From NCBI RefSeq assembly GCF_900110755.1, contig NZ_FOFF01000025.1, positions 1 through 64,000 on the forward strand: a stretch of DNA of 64,000 nucleotides, given 5' to 3'. A program made the position numbers and the translations under genes. Below, one piece after another: positions 16,858-27,044 of the stretch. Origin of the DNA: Streptomyces sp. yr375 (GTDB lineage Bacteria; Actinomycetota; Actinomycetes; Streptomycetales; Streptomycetaceae). The notes under the pieces were generated by a model that was given only the letters and a program-made list of their open reading frames with translations, was not told where the DNA came from and searched no databases. Every line of letters begins with the position of its first letter. Within the stretch, counting starts at the first letter, position 1.

Positions 16858-18216
16858 TCAAACCGGTACTCGGTCCGGAACTCGGAGGCCCGCGTAGTGA
16901 ACCTTCCAGGTCTCCTGAGCCAGGCCGGATCGCTGGCGGGGGACGTGAGGGAGGTCGCCTGTCGCGGAGGCGAGCCCAGAGCGCTCCAAGAAGCCGGGGA
17001 GCGGGGCGGTCGGGTCCATCGCCCATTCGACGGCGGCCATGACTTCGTCGTCCAGCGCGTCCAGGAGGTGGCCGTAGCGGTCCACGGTGGTGGTGATGGA
17101 CTCGTGCCCCTGCCGCCTCTGGATGGCCGGCAGGGGCACCTTCGCCGCAATCAGCCACGACGCATGAGAGTGGCGGAGGTCATGGATGCGCGGTCGCTTG
17201 AGGAGGTCGTACTTTTCTGCGGCCAGCTCGATCGCGGGCACCCAGCGCAGACGGCGGAAGGTTCCGGGGTCCCACTTGCGCCCTTCGGGTCCTGTAAAGA
17301 TCAGGGCATCGCGAGCCAGTCCCTTGGCCCGCCGCCGCAGCATCTGGTCCAGCTTGTGGGTGATGACGACGGTCCGGCGGGACTTCCGGGTCTTCGGGGG
17401 ACCGAGTACGGACTTACCGTCCTCGTCCTTGTTCCAGGCTCTTTGGACGCGGATGGCGGGCCGGCCATTCCGACGCCGGAGATCCCGGGGCTGAAGCGCG
17501 GTCGCCTCACCCCACCGGAAGCCGATCTCCGCGAATGTCTCGGCAAGATCCTTGGCGTCATCGCGGAGGCATTCGTAGATCCAGGCCCACTCCTCCCGTT
17601 CGAGAAAAACCATCTCTTCCTCGTCCTCGGTTGAGTCGAGCCGGGGAAGGCGCGTCTTAGCGCATGGGTTGGTAGCTCGCAGTGACGTTTCTGCATCAAC
17701 GGCGGACTGCATGATGGCGCTGAGCAGACCGTGCTTGTTATGCACAGTCTTCGGCGCGTACGCAGTCCGGGGCTTCCGGTCGCACGGGTCGAGCGGAGCG
17801 AGACGACCGGCTTCGAGGTCGTTGACCCAGTCCTGGACCATGCCCCGGACGATGCTGCCCTCGCCGTCCTCCACGGAATACGGACCGAACCAGGGAGCCA
17901 TGTTCTCCCGTACATCCTTTTTGTACTTACTCCGGGTGTCGCCCTGTATGCCGGTGAGGTGGTCCACGTAGGCGAGGGCGAAGGGTTCGAACATCGTGTC
18001 CTTGCGACGACGGTCCTCAACGAATCCTTGCCCGCGCGTCCACCCTGGCGGCCACTGCTCACCTTGCGCCTTCACGAGATCGCGGAACCGCTCGGCGGAC
18101 GGGAGGTCGTCGAACACCTCCGACTCCCGCTTTCCGTTCCGGACTCCGGCGGCGCACCAGCGGACGACGAACGTGGAGTTCCCGCCCCTTCGCTCCTTGG
18201 ATTCGATGGAGGCCAT
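16858..18216 (-). CDS. Tyrosine recombinase (integrase) of the island
   Basis: This is a 452-residue integrase. It has an N-terminal AP2-like/SAM-like arm (about 1-170) and a C-terminal catalytic domain with Arg in AEIGFRWGEATAL, the box-II His-x-x-Arg in RIHDLRHSHASW, His in RQGHESITTT and nucleophile Tyr in DRYGHLLD. This is the type used by actinomycete integrative elements and phages. The start is probably ATG at 18216 (MASIESKERRGG); a GTG at 18258 is in frame. It points away from the adjacent tRNA-Ala, whose 3' end lies about 100 bases from the gene start, the usual arrangement for tRNA-integrated elements. The last about 40 residues are atypical. No excisionase was recognised, so mobility is doubtful. 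Confidence 0.9.
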   Translation of the reverse strand: MASIESKERRGGNSTFVVRWCAAGVRNGKRESEVFDDLPSAERFRDLVKAQGEQWPPGWTRGQGFVEDRRRKDTMFEPFALAYVDHLTGIQGDTRSKYKKDVRENMAPWFGPYSVEDGEGSIVRGMVQDWVNDLEAGRLAPLDPCDRKPRTAYAPKTVHNKHGLLSAIMQSAVDAETSLRATNPCAKTRLPRLDSTEDEEEMVFLEREEWAWIYECLRDDAKDLAETFAEIGFRWGEATALQPRDLRRRNGRPAIRVQRAWNKDEDGKSVLGPPKTRKSRRTVVITHKLDQMLRRRAKGLARDALIFTGPEGRKWDPGTFRRLRWVPAIELAAEKYDLLKRPRIHDLRHSHASWLIAAKVPLPAIQRRQGHESITTTVDRYGHLLDALDDEVMAAVEWAMDPTAPLPGFLERSGLASATGDLPHVPRQRSGLAQETWKVHYAGLRVPDRVPV

Positions 18217-18271
18217 GGAACGACGGTGATCGACGCGATGTGCCCACTCCGTGCCCACCAGCAGCAGCAGA

Positions 18272-18313
18272 AAAGCCCCCCTGACCCACGTTTCCGCAGG
18301 TCAGGAGGGCTTT
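18272..18313. terminator. Hairpin downstream of tRNA-Ala
   Basis: AAAGCCCCCCTGACC (18272-18286) pairs with GGTCAGGAGGGCTTT (18299-18313) with one mismatch. In the minus direction it sits just after the tRNA 3' end and before the integrase gene, so it could end tRNA transcription. It also lies where the element's attachment region is expected. Confidence 0.7.
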
Positions 18314-18320
18314 CCCTGTG

Positions 18321-18393
18321 TGGAGCCTAGGGGAGTCGAACCCCTGACATCTGCCATGCAAAGACAGCGCTCTACCAACTGAGCTAAGGCCCC
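18321..18393 (-). tRNA. tRNA-Ala (anticodon TGC)
   Basis: The 73-nt sequence folds as a cloverleaf. The acceptor is GGGGCCT paired with AGGCTCC plus discriminator A, the D arm contains TAGCTCAGTTGGTAGAGC, and the anticodon loop is TTTGCAT. The T arm carries GGGTTCGACTCCC. The 3' CCA is not encoded. It is the probable integration target of the neighbouring integrase-bearing island, since its 3' end faces the integrase gene. Confidence 0.95.
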
Positions 18394-18574
18394 GCAAGAG
18401 ACGTCCGGCCGGAGAAAGCTCGCACCGGCGGGCGCCGCAGACCAGAGTACCGGGTCACCCGGGGTATCTCGCAAAAAGATTGGGGGTCCCCGCGGATGAC
18501 CACTCTCCGTAAGATGCTCGGACGTGGTTCGCTACCGCGAACCGCGGTTTCTGGGGAAGCGATGGGGAGACGCA

Positions 18575-19123
18575 ATGGACGCCGCACAGCAGGAAGCGAC
18601 CGCGAGAGCGCGGGAACTGCAGCGGAACTGGTACGGGGAGCCGCTGGGGGCGCTCTTCCGTAAGCTCATCGACGATCTTGGTCTCAACCAGGCTCGTCTC
18701 GCGGGGGTGTTGGGACTGTCGGCGCCGATGCTGTCGCAGTTGATGAGTGGTCAGCGGGCGAAGATCGGCAACCCGGCTGTGGTGCAGCGGGTGCAGTTGC
18801 TTCAGGAGTTGGCCGCGCAGGTCGCGGACGGCAGCGTCAGCGCCGCCGAGGCGACCGAGCGCATGGACGAGATCAAACAGTCTCAGGGGGGCTCGGTGCT
18901 CAGCAACACCACTCAGACCACGAGCAGTTCGGGGGCGCCCACGGTCAAGCGGGTCGTCCGCGAGATCCAGTCCCTGCTGCGTTCGGTGGCCGCCGCCGGC
19001 GACATCATCGACGCCGCGGAGACCCTCGCCCCGACCCACCCGGAACTGGCAGAGTTCCTCCGGGTGTACGGCGCCGGCCGTACCTCTGACGCGGTCACGC
19101 ACTACCAGTCCCACCAGGGCTGA
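18575..19123 (+). CDS. HTH (XRE/Cro-like) DNA-binding protein
   Basis: This 182-residue protein has a helix-turn-helix in residues about 30-60 (LGLNQARLAGVLGLSAPMLS, then QLMSGQRAKIGNP). A helical segment follows, then a Ser/Thr-rich linker (NTTQTTSSSGAPT) and a C-terminal helical domain (KRVVREIQSLLRSVAAAGD). The ATG at 18575 has GGGGAGA upstream; the frame extends 17 codons further but without a good site. It lies 202 bases upstream of a Ser/Thr kinase on the same strand, separated by G-rich tandem repeats. The pair is probably functionally linked, by context only. Confidence 0.85.
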   Translation: MDAAQQEATARARELQRNWYGEPLGALFRKLIDDLGLNQARLAGVLGLSAPMLSQLMSGQRAKIGNPAVVQRVQLLQELAAQVADGSVSAAEATERMDEIKQSQGGSVLSNTTQTTSSSGAPTVKRVVREIQSLLRSVAAAGDIIDAAETLAPTHPELAEFLRVYGAGRTSDAVTHYQSHQG

Positions 19124-19200
19124 GCCGTCGGCCCGGTCGCCGAAGGGGGTTCGGCAACCGGGCAGTCGGCAGCATCAGGGGGGACCAGGGGGGCAGAGAG

Positions 19201-19296
19201 ACCAGGGGGACCAGGATCAGGGGGCCCGGGGGGGGCTAAGGACCAGGGGGACCAGGATCAGGGGGCCCGGGGGGGGCTAAGGACCAGGGGGACCAG
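19201..19296. repeat. 41-bp tandem direct repeats before the kinase gene
   Basis: Two identical 41-bp units occupy 19201-19241 and 19242-19282, with the first 14 bases of a third at 19283-19296. Each unit consists of ACCAGGGGG, ACCAGGATCAGGGGG and a CCCGGGGGGGG tract followed by CTAAGG. The plus strand is strongly G-rich with runs of five to eight G. The array sits in the leader of the kinase gene, where G-quadruplex formation or slippage is plausible. Confidence 0.9.
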
Positions 19297-19325
19297 CGGG
19301 ACAGGGGGAGGAGCGACGCACTGCC

Positions 19326-20738
19326 ATGGGTGAGGTCTTCGCCGGACGGTACGAACTGGCCGACCCGATCGGCCGCGGAGGGGTCGGCGCGGTGTGGCGC
19401 GCCTGGGACCATCGCCGTCGCCGCTACGTGGCCGCCAAGGTGCTCCAGCAGAGCGACGCGCACGCGCTGCTGCGCTTCGTCCGCGAGCAGGCGCTGCGGA
19501 TCGACCACCCGCATGTGCTCGCGCCCGCCAGTTGGGCCGCCGACGACGACAAGGTCCTGTTCACCATGGACCTGGTCGGCGGCGGTTCGCTGGTCCACCT
19601 CGTCGGCGACTACGGTCCGCTGCCCCCGGCGTTCGTCTGCACCCTGCTCGACCAGTTGCTCTCCGGGCTCACCGCGGTCCACGCGGAAGGCGTCGTGCAC
19701 CGCGACATCAAACCCGCCAACATCCTGCTGGAGGCCACCGGAACGGCCCGGCCGCGCCTCCGGCTCTCCGACTTCGGCATCGCGATGCGGCTCGGCGAGC
19801 CCCGCCTGACCGAGACCAACCTCGTGGTGGGGACGCCCGGTTACCTCGCGCCCGAGCAGATGATGGGCGCCGACCCGGACTTCCCGGCCGACCTGTTCGC
19901 CGTCGGCCTGGTCGCGCTGTTCCTGCTGGAGGGCGCCAAGCCGGACGCCAAGGCGCTCGTCCAGTACTTCGCGGAACACGGGACTCCGGGCGCTCCGAAG
20001 AGCGTTCCGGATCCGCTCTGGCAGGTCGTCGCCACCTTGCTCCAGCCGGATCCACAGGCACGCTTCCGTACGGCCACAGGGGCGCGCAAGGCGCTCGCGG
20101 CAGCCGCCGAACTCCTGCCCGAGCCCGGCCCGGACAACGACGAGTCGATCGAGATCTTCGACCAACTCGGCCCACTGCCCAAGGGGTTCGGCCCCGACGG
20201 CCCACCCGCACCAAGCCGACGCACCGGCTCTCTGCCCGCCCGTCCGCAAACGCCCCCCGATCCGGCCCCTCCGGGCACCGGCGATCTGCCTTCCCGGGCA
20301 GAAGGATTTCCCACACCGCCCATCACCCCGCCCCACACCAACGCCAACTCGATCAACTCGATCAACTCGAAGTCTGGTTCCGGCTCCGGTTCGGGCCCGG
20401 TCTCGGTCTCCGACTCCTCCATGTCGGACACCGGAACCTTCCACCTGCAGCCTCCCCGACCGACGGCCACGCCCTTCTCCTCTCCCACACCCACACCCAC
20501 CCCCACCCCCACGCCCACACAGCCCCCACAGCCCCCGTACGACCTCACCGCCTCGTACACCGCCCAGAACCCGCAGGCAGGTGCAGCACAGGCCGTCGCA
20601 CAGCAGCAGGCCGGTCGGCGTGGGCATCGTGCCGCTCGCCGGGTGCGTCCCGGGCCGCCGGCGAAGGTCGCGGTGCCGCTGCTGTTCCTCGCGCTGGTCT
20701 GCTACGCCGTGGGGTTCTGGGCGTTGGCGCGTATCTGA
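19326..20738 (+). CDS. Membrane-anchored Ser/Thr protein kinase
   Basis: This 470-residue Hanks-type kinase has the Gly loop IGRGGVGAV (15-23), Lys38 in VAAKV, catalytic HRDIKPAN (125-132), DFG (149-151) and a GYLAPEQ activation-end motif. The catalytic domain covers about residues 8-265. The next 180 residues are a Pro/Ser/Thr-rich low-complexity linker, and the protein ends in one membrane helix (VAVPLLFLALVCYAVGFWALA) with almost nothing after it. There is therefore no extracellular PASTA sensor, unlike PknB. It probably forms a unit with the HTH gene upstream. Its 3' end overlaps the convergent membrane-protein gene by 37 bases. All catalytic residues are present, so it should be active. 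Confidence 0.93.
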   Translation: MGEVFAGRYELADPIGRGGVGAVWRAWDHRRRRYVAAKVLQQSDAHALLRFVREQALRIDHPHVLAPASWAADDDKVLFTMDLVGGGSLVHLVGDYGPLPPAFVCTLLDQLLSGLTAVHAEGVVHRDIKPANILLEATGTARPRLRLSDFGIAMRLGEPRLTETNLVVGTPGYLAPEQMMGADPDFPADLFAVGLVALFLLEGAKPDAKALVQYFAEHGTPGAPKSVPDPLWQVVATLLQPDPQARFRTATGARKALAAAAELLPEPGPDNDESIEIFDQLGPLPKGFGPDGPPAPSRRTGSLPARPQTPPDPAPPGTGDLPSRAEGFPTPPITPPHTNANSINSINSKSGSGSGSGPVSVSDSSMSDTGTFHLQPPRPTATPFSSPTPTPTPTPTPTQPPQPPYDLTASYTAQNPQAGAAQAVAQQQAGRRGHRAARRVRPGPPAKVAVPLLFLALVCYAVGFWALARI

Positions 20739-22105
20739 ACGGCGGCCCTGCGCCGGGCGGTCAGCGTCCACACGCCGAGCACCGTCAGCAGCGCACTCCC
20801 GGTGCCGATGCCGCCCACGGCGACCGCCGTCATCGCGGAGTCACCGCCCGCCGCGCCACCCCCCGACGCGTCGGCATCCTCCGAGAACCCCTGGTCCCGG
20901 GCGCCGACGTCGAAGAACCCGCGCGGCGCCGACTGCTCCGCGTACCCCGGCCCGGCCTGCGCGCTGCCGCCGAGCCGGACACGCAGGGTGAGCCCGTAGG
21001 GGCCCTCGCCGAAACGTTCGGCCACCTGCGCGGCGAGGTGCACGACGAGGTAGTACGAGCCGGCGAACCGCAGCGAGTTCATCGGATCGGTGGGCGCGTA
21101 CCGATTGACGTACCGGACCGGCGGGACAGGTGGCAGCGAGGCCGACTTCTGGGTGCCGCCGTAACCGACACTCGCGTCCTTCACCTCGGCTCGCACGGGG
21201 TTGTAGAGCGCCAGGTCCAGGGCGTCGACCACATACTCGGAAGACCCGGAGACCCCGGAAGACCCAGGAGACCCGGAGTCCGTGTCCGCGCCGGCCAGAT
21301 CGACGGCGGCGGACACCTGCCGCCCCCAGTCAACGGGCACCTTGTAGAAGAGGGTCTGCCCGGGAACGATCGCGTCGCTCCACACCCCCTCCTCCACACC
21401 GGTCGCCTTGGCGAAGCCGGCCCCGCCCCGCACCGCGACCGGCTCGGCGACCGGCGGCACGGGCGTCGCCGAGTCCCACGCCTCGGGCACACCCGTGGCG
21501 ACCGCCTTCTTCAGCGGCGACTCGGAAACAGGCGCGAGCTCCAGCCCCCAGTCCTCCCCACTGGTACCGGTCCGCTCGACGACGACGTAATACGTACCGG
21601 CGTCCTGGCACAGCCCCTTGCCCGGCGCGAACTCACGCGCACCCCACGCCGTGATCGGCTGCGGGCTCGTGGACGCGCCCACGCCCGCCGAGTCATTGGA
21701 GCACCGGGCGCCGTCGGAGTCCTGCACGGAGACGCTGATCCCGTCGCCGACGGCGAGCGTGGCCCCCGCGCGCGGGACGGCCGTCACGGAGACGTACACG
21801 TTCGACACACCGTCGAGCTCGAGCCGAAAGTAGGCCTTCGCCCCCTGGAGGGCACTCCGGTAGGTCGCGCCGGGCTCCAGGCGTACGGCGTCGGAGGTGC
21901 CCGTCGCCGCCGGAGCGCTACGGACGTCGTCGGCGAAGGCGTACGACGGGACACCCGGCGCGGCGAGGGCGACCGTCCCGGGCAGCGCCACCGACGACGC
22001 ACAGAGCACCGCCCCCACAGCCACGATCCGCACGACGGCCTGCCACACAGCCACCCCACGCCCCGTACACCCCGTACGCATCACCCGCCCCGCCCGCCGG
22101 GCCAT
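20702..22105 (-). CDS. Secreted, C-terminally membrane-anchored protein
   Basis: This protein has about 467 residues. The N-terminal signal segment is VVRIVAVGAVLCASSVAL followed by an Ala-rich cleavage region. The large extracellular part contains two similar beta-rich modules with paired Cys (CSND...GKGLCQDAGTYYVVVERTG, and FAGSYYLVVHLA). It ends in a membrane helix (ALLTVLGVWTLTARRRAA) with a short basic tail. The repeated YYVVV / YYLVVH strands resemble pre-peptidase or carbohydrate-binding-like folds, but I do not recognise a family. The start is uncertain among ATG 22105, ATG 22081 and others. It converges on the kinase gene with a 37-base overlap. Confidence 0.75.
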   Translation of the reverse strand: MARRAGRVMRTGCTGRGVAVWQAVVRIVAVGAVLCASSVALPGTVALAAPGVPSYAFADDVRSAPAATGTSDAVRLEPGATYRSALQGAKAYFRLELDGVSNVYVSVTAVPRAGATLAVGDGISVSVQDSDGARCSNDSAGVGASTSPQPITAWGAREFAPGKGLCQDAGTYYVVVERTGTSGEDWGLELAPVSESPLKKAVATGVPEAWDSATPVPPVAEPVAVRGGAGFAKATGVEEGVWSDAIVPGQTLFYKVPVDWGRQVSAAVDLAGADTDSGSPGSSGVSGSSEYVVDALDLALYNPVRAEVKDASVGYGGTQKSASLPPVPPVRYVNRYAPTDPMNSLRFAGSYYLVVHLAAQVAERFGEGPYGLTLRVRLGGSAQAGPGYAEQSAPRGFFDVGARDQGFSEDADASGGGAAGGDSAMTAVAVGGIGTGSALLTVLGVWTLTARRRAAVQIRANAQNPTA

Positions 22106-22234
22106 CAACCCCGCCCCCTCGCCTTCGACCGAACGTGGGCCATCCTGCCCCGCACGCGCGCGTGTCACCCGCGCATCCGCCACGAGCGTCCGAAAAGGCC
22201 GCTTCTAGACGCAGTCCGGGGATCACGCAACACA

Positions 22235-22265
22235 AAACCCCGACCGCAAGCGGCGGCCGGGGTTT
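22235..22265 (-). terminator. Hairpin after the DLW-39 gene
   Basis: AAACCCCGACCG (22235-22246) pairs with CGGCCGGGGTTT (22254-22265) apart from one mismatch. It ends in a short T/A run in both directions. It lies just downstream of the minus-strand DLW-39 gene. Confidence 0.75.
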
Positions 22266-22284
22266 GCTCAGTCTTCGATACGGC

Positions 22285-22413
22285 TCAAGAACCCGTGGGC
22301 ACGGAGTCGGTAGCCTCCGTCCACAGGTCCTGCTCGGCGCGATCCGCCTGGATCTGGCGGTACACGAGGAGCCCGCCGATGGCGGCCAGTGCGACCAGGA
22401 GAAGCTTCTTCAC
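22285..22413 (-). CDS. DLW-39 family small protein
   Basis: This 42-residue protein begins KKLLLVALAAIGGLLVYRQ, a single membrane helix, followed by a short charged tail with the family's Asp-Leu-Trp motif (AEQDLWTEATD). The DLW-39 family is a short, widely conserved actinobacterial protein of unknown role, found next to the gyrA/DUF3566/tRNA region, exactly as here. The GTG at 22413 has a moderate ribosome site (GAGG). A strong hairpin terminator follows. Confidence 0.88.
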   Translation of the reverse strand: MKKLLLVALAAIGGLLVYRQIQADRAEQDLWTEATDSVPTGS

Positions 22414-22761
22414 CGCGCGACCTCGTCTTTCCTTGACGTAGGGGACCTCTGGCGCCCGACTATACACACCGACCGATACCGATCGGTGACCTGCGTCCGC
22501 CCTCAACTCCCGCCCTCGGCAGCGCAGTAGAGGCAGCTCACACCACTCCGATCGGAGGGTGATCACACCTCGACGGAGGGTGAGGTTCGCCCGTACTCAC
22601 CCCTTTTCCTCCATTTTCCTCCCCTCCAGAACCCTCCTGCACCCATACGAGTGGTGTTCATCAGAACAACGCCACGCCGCGAGCGTCGGTCCACCACTTC
22701 GCGACCTCCATACACATCATGAGGAAAGTACGCAAATCGCCCAACCTGAAAGTGAGGGGCC
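22414..22761. other. Divergent promoter interval between DLW-39 and DUF6344-like genes
   Basis: This 348-base interval has no gene I can support. It contains an ACCGATA-CCGATCGGT palindromic stretch near 22470-22485. The strand to its right (22560-22720) is less G+C-rich than average, with runs of C/T, as expected for promoters. No tRNA or riboswitch-like structure was recognised. Confidence 0.4.
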
Positions 22762-23136
22762 ATGACCGACAACCGGATCATGAAGCTGTGGACCGCCATC
22801 GTCACCGCCTTCCTCGCGCTGTGCACGGCGCTCGGACTCATCACGACGACCGCCACGACGGCGGTGGCCCGCACCGAGCCGACGCGCAGCAGCGAGACCG
22901 GCGCCACCGCGCACACGACGGCATGGCCGCCGACCTCATCGGCCTGGCTCTGGGCCCAGGACCGCTCCCTGCCCCCCACCATGAAGCAACGCATCCACGC
23001 CGAGGCACACGGCAAGTCCCCCAGTTGCCGCCACCGCGGCCTCCCGGACACCGAATCGGCCGAGCACACCACGGCCACCTGCGACCCCGCGAACCCTGCC
23101 GAACAGGCCGAGCCGGCCGTCCCCCTCCAGCGCTGA
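22762..23136 (+). CDS. Small secreted or membrane protein, DUF6344-like
   Basis: This 124-residue protein starts MTDNRIMKLWTAIVTAFLAL and continues hydrophobically to about residue 36, a signal anchor or signal peptide ending AVARTEP. The remainder is Thr/Ala/Pro-rich with a short Cys-containing stretch (SPSCRHRG, TATCDP). It resembles a Streptomyces-only family (DUF6344) of unknown function; this match is from memory and not certain. The ATG has GAGGGG upstream. It is divergent from the DLW-39 gene. Confidence 0.7.
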   Translation: MTDNRIMKLWTAIVTAFLALCTALGLITTTATTAVARTEPTRSSETGATAHTTAWPPTSSAWLWAQDRSLPPTMKQRIHAEAHGKSPSCRHRGLPDTESAEHTTATCDPANPAEQAEPAVPLQR

Positions 23137-23188
23137 GCGCTCCCCACCCCCGACGTGACGGCGAACTTGCGTACAGCCCGCACGAACC

Positions 23189-23221
23189 AGGCCCGGCAGC
23201 TCCCCAGGAGCCACCGGGCCT
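23189..23221 (+). terminator. Hairpin after the DUF6344-like gene
   Basis: AGGCCCGG (23189-23196) pairs with CCGGGCCT (23214-23221), and an inner GCTCC/GGAGC stem extends the hairpin. It lies about 50 bases after the stop. Confidence 0.65.
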
Positions 23222-23313
23222 TCGCCGTGCCCCGCCCCTCATCAGGCGGGCACGGCCCGTTGATGCACCCGTAGATGTCACCCGTGGATGTCATGGATGC
23301 CGTAGACGCCAAA

Positions 23314-23340
23314 GACCCCCAACCAGATCGGTTGGGGGTC
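23314..23340 (-). terminator. Terminator downstream of tRNA-Ile
   Basis: A perfect 11-bp stem, GACCCCCAACC (23314-23324) with GGTTGGGGGTC (23330-23340), has a 5-base loop. In the minus direction it is 10 bases after the tRNA-Ile 3' end and is followed by TTTGG, a typical tRNA terminator. Confidence 0.85.
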
Positions 23341-23350
23341 TCAGTGCTGG

Positions 23351-23424
23351 TGGGGCTAACAGGATTTGAACCTGTGGCCTCATCCTTATCAGGGATGCGC
23401 TCTAACCAACTGAGCTATAGCCCC
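23351..23424 (-). tRNA. tRNA-Ile (anticodon GAT)
   Basis: The 74-nt cloverleaf has acceptor GGGGCTA with TAGCCCC and discriminator A, D arm AGCTCAGTTGGTTAGAGC, anticodon loop CTGATAA and T arm AGGTTCAAATCCT. CCA is not encoded. A tRNA-Ile/tRNA-Ala set downstream of gyrA is the usual actinobacterial arrangement. Here the two tRNAs are about 5 kb apart. Confidence 0.95.
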
Positions 23425-23549
23425 GCCGCGCTTTACGGGAGTGTGTCCCGCGCGCTGACTCCTGAAGATTAGCGCACGACGTGGGCAGTCCCAAAATCGA
23501 TAGGGGCGGGGCCCTCAGGGGAGGTTTGAAGCCGCTACGACGACAAAGG

Positions 23550-24389
23550 TCACTCGTCTTCGGCGAGCGTCAGCTCGACGCCGCCGACGAAGCCGGCGGA
23601 GAGGTTGTAGATGAACGCGCCGAGCGTCGCGAGGGCCGTCGCGAGGACGACGTCGATGACCGCGATGATCGACGTGAACATCAGGACGTGGGGGAGCGAC
23701 AGGAAGGCCTGGAGGTCGAAGCCGTTCGACTCGTTCGAGCCGGTCGCCTCCGAGATCGTGCCGCCGACCGTCGAGAAGACGCCCATCGCGTCCATGACCA
23801 TCCACAGCACGGCGGCCGCGACGATCGTGCAGATGCCCAGCGCGATGGAGAGCAGGAAGCTGACCTTCATCACCGACCACGGGTCGGCCTTCGCCACACG
23901 CAGGCGCGCCTTGCGCACGCGGGGCGTGGTGCGGGCACCGGTCCGCGGCCGCCGTACGGCAGCCGGGTCAGCGCCGGCACCGGCGCCGGCGGCGACACCG
24001 GCCGGTGCCTGCGTCGAGTAGGCCTGCGGCGGGTGGTAGGGGCCGGCGGGCTGCTGCGGCTGGCGTTCACCGGGCAGCGGCGAGCCTTCGGCAGGCTGCT
24101 GCTTGGCCTGCGCGCCCCGGGTGTCCGTCACGGTTCCCCCCTTGGATCCCTTCGACCCCTTCGGTCCTTGCGTCTCGGGCGAGGACGAAGGCGACGGCGA
24201 GGGCGGCTCCGCCACGGGCGCCTTGATGGCCTTCAACTGGGTCGTGTGGGTGTCCGCCGGACGCCCGTCACCGCCCCCGGCGTCGCGCGCGTCGGTCGTA
24301 CGCGCATCCCCCGCCGGGGCGGCGGAGCCACGGCCTCCGCCGTTCTTGTCCGTACCGGCAGACGTACCGGCGCCCGTGGCTCCGCTCAC
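23550..24389 (-). CDS. DUF3566 domain membrane protein
   Basis: This is a 279-residue protein. The N-terminal 165 residues are Gly/Ala/Pro/Ser-rich and disordered, and the C-terminal about 115 residues form the DUF3566 domain. That domain has two membrane helices (VSFLLSIALGICTIVAAAVL and IIAVIDVVLATALATLGAF) and the segment ARLRVAKADPWSVMK just before the first. The gene follows gyrA in most actinobacteria, as here (18 bases after it), so co-transcription with gyrBA is likely. The GTG at 24389 has AGGAGAGAG upstream. Its function is not established. Confidence 0.92.
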   Translation of the reverse strand: MSGATGAGTSAGTDKNGGGRGSAAPAGDARTTDARDAGGGDGRPADTHTTQLKAIKAPVAEPPSPSPSSSPETQGPKGSKGSKGGTVTDTRGAQAKQQPAEGSPLPGERQPQQPAGPYHPPQAYSTQAPAGVAAGAGAGADPAAVRRPRTGARTTPRVRKARLRVAKADPWSVMKVSFLLSIALGICTIVAAAVLWMVMDAMGVFSTVGGTISEATGSNESNGFDLQAFLSLPHVLMFTSIIAVIDVVLATALATLGAFIYNLSAGFVGGVELTLAEDE

Positions 24390-24407
24390 GATGACTCTCT
24401 CCTCGTG

Positions 24408-27002
<2,595 letters not shown>

Positions 27003-27044
27003 GGCTGGTGGGAATCCTTCCTGGTGCGGTCAGCTCAGACCGAC

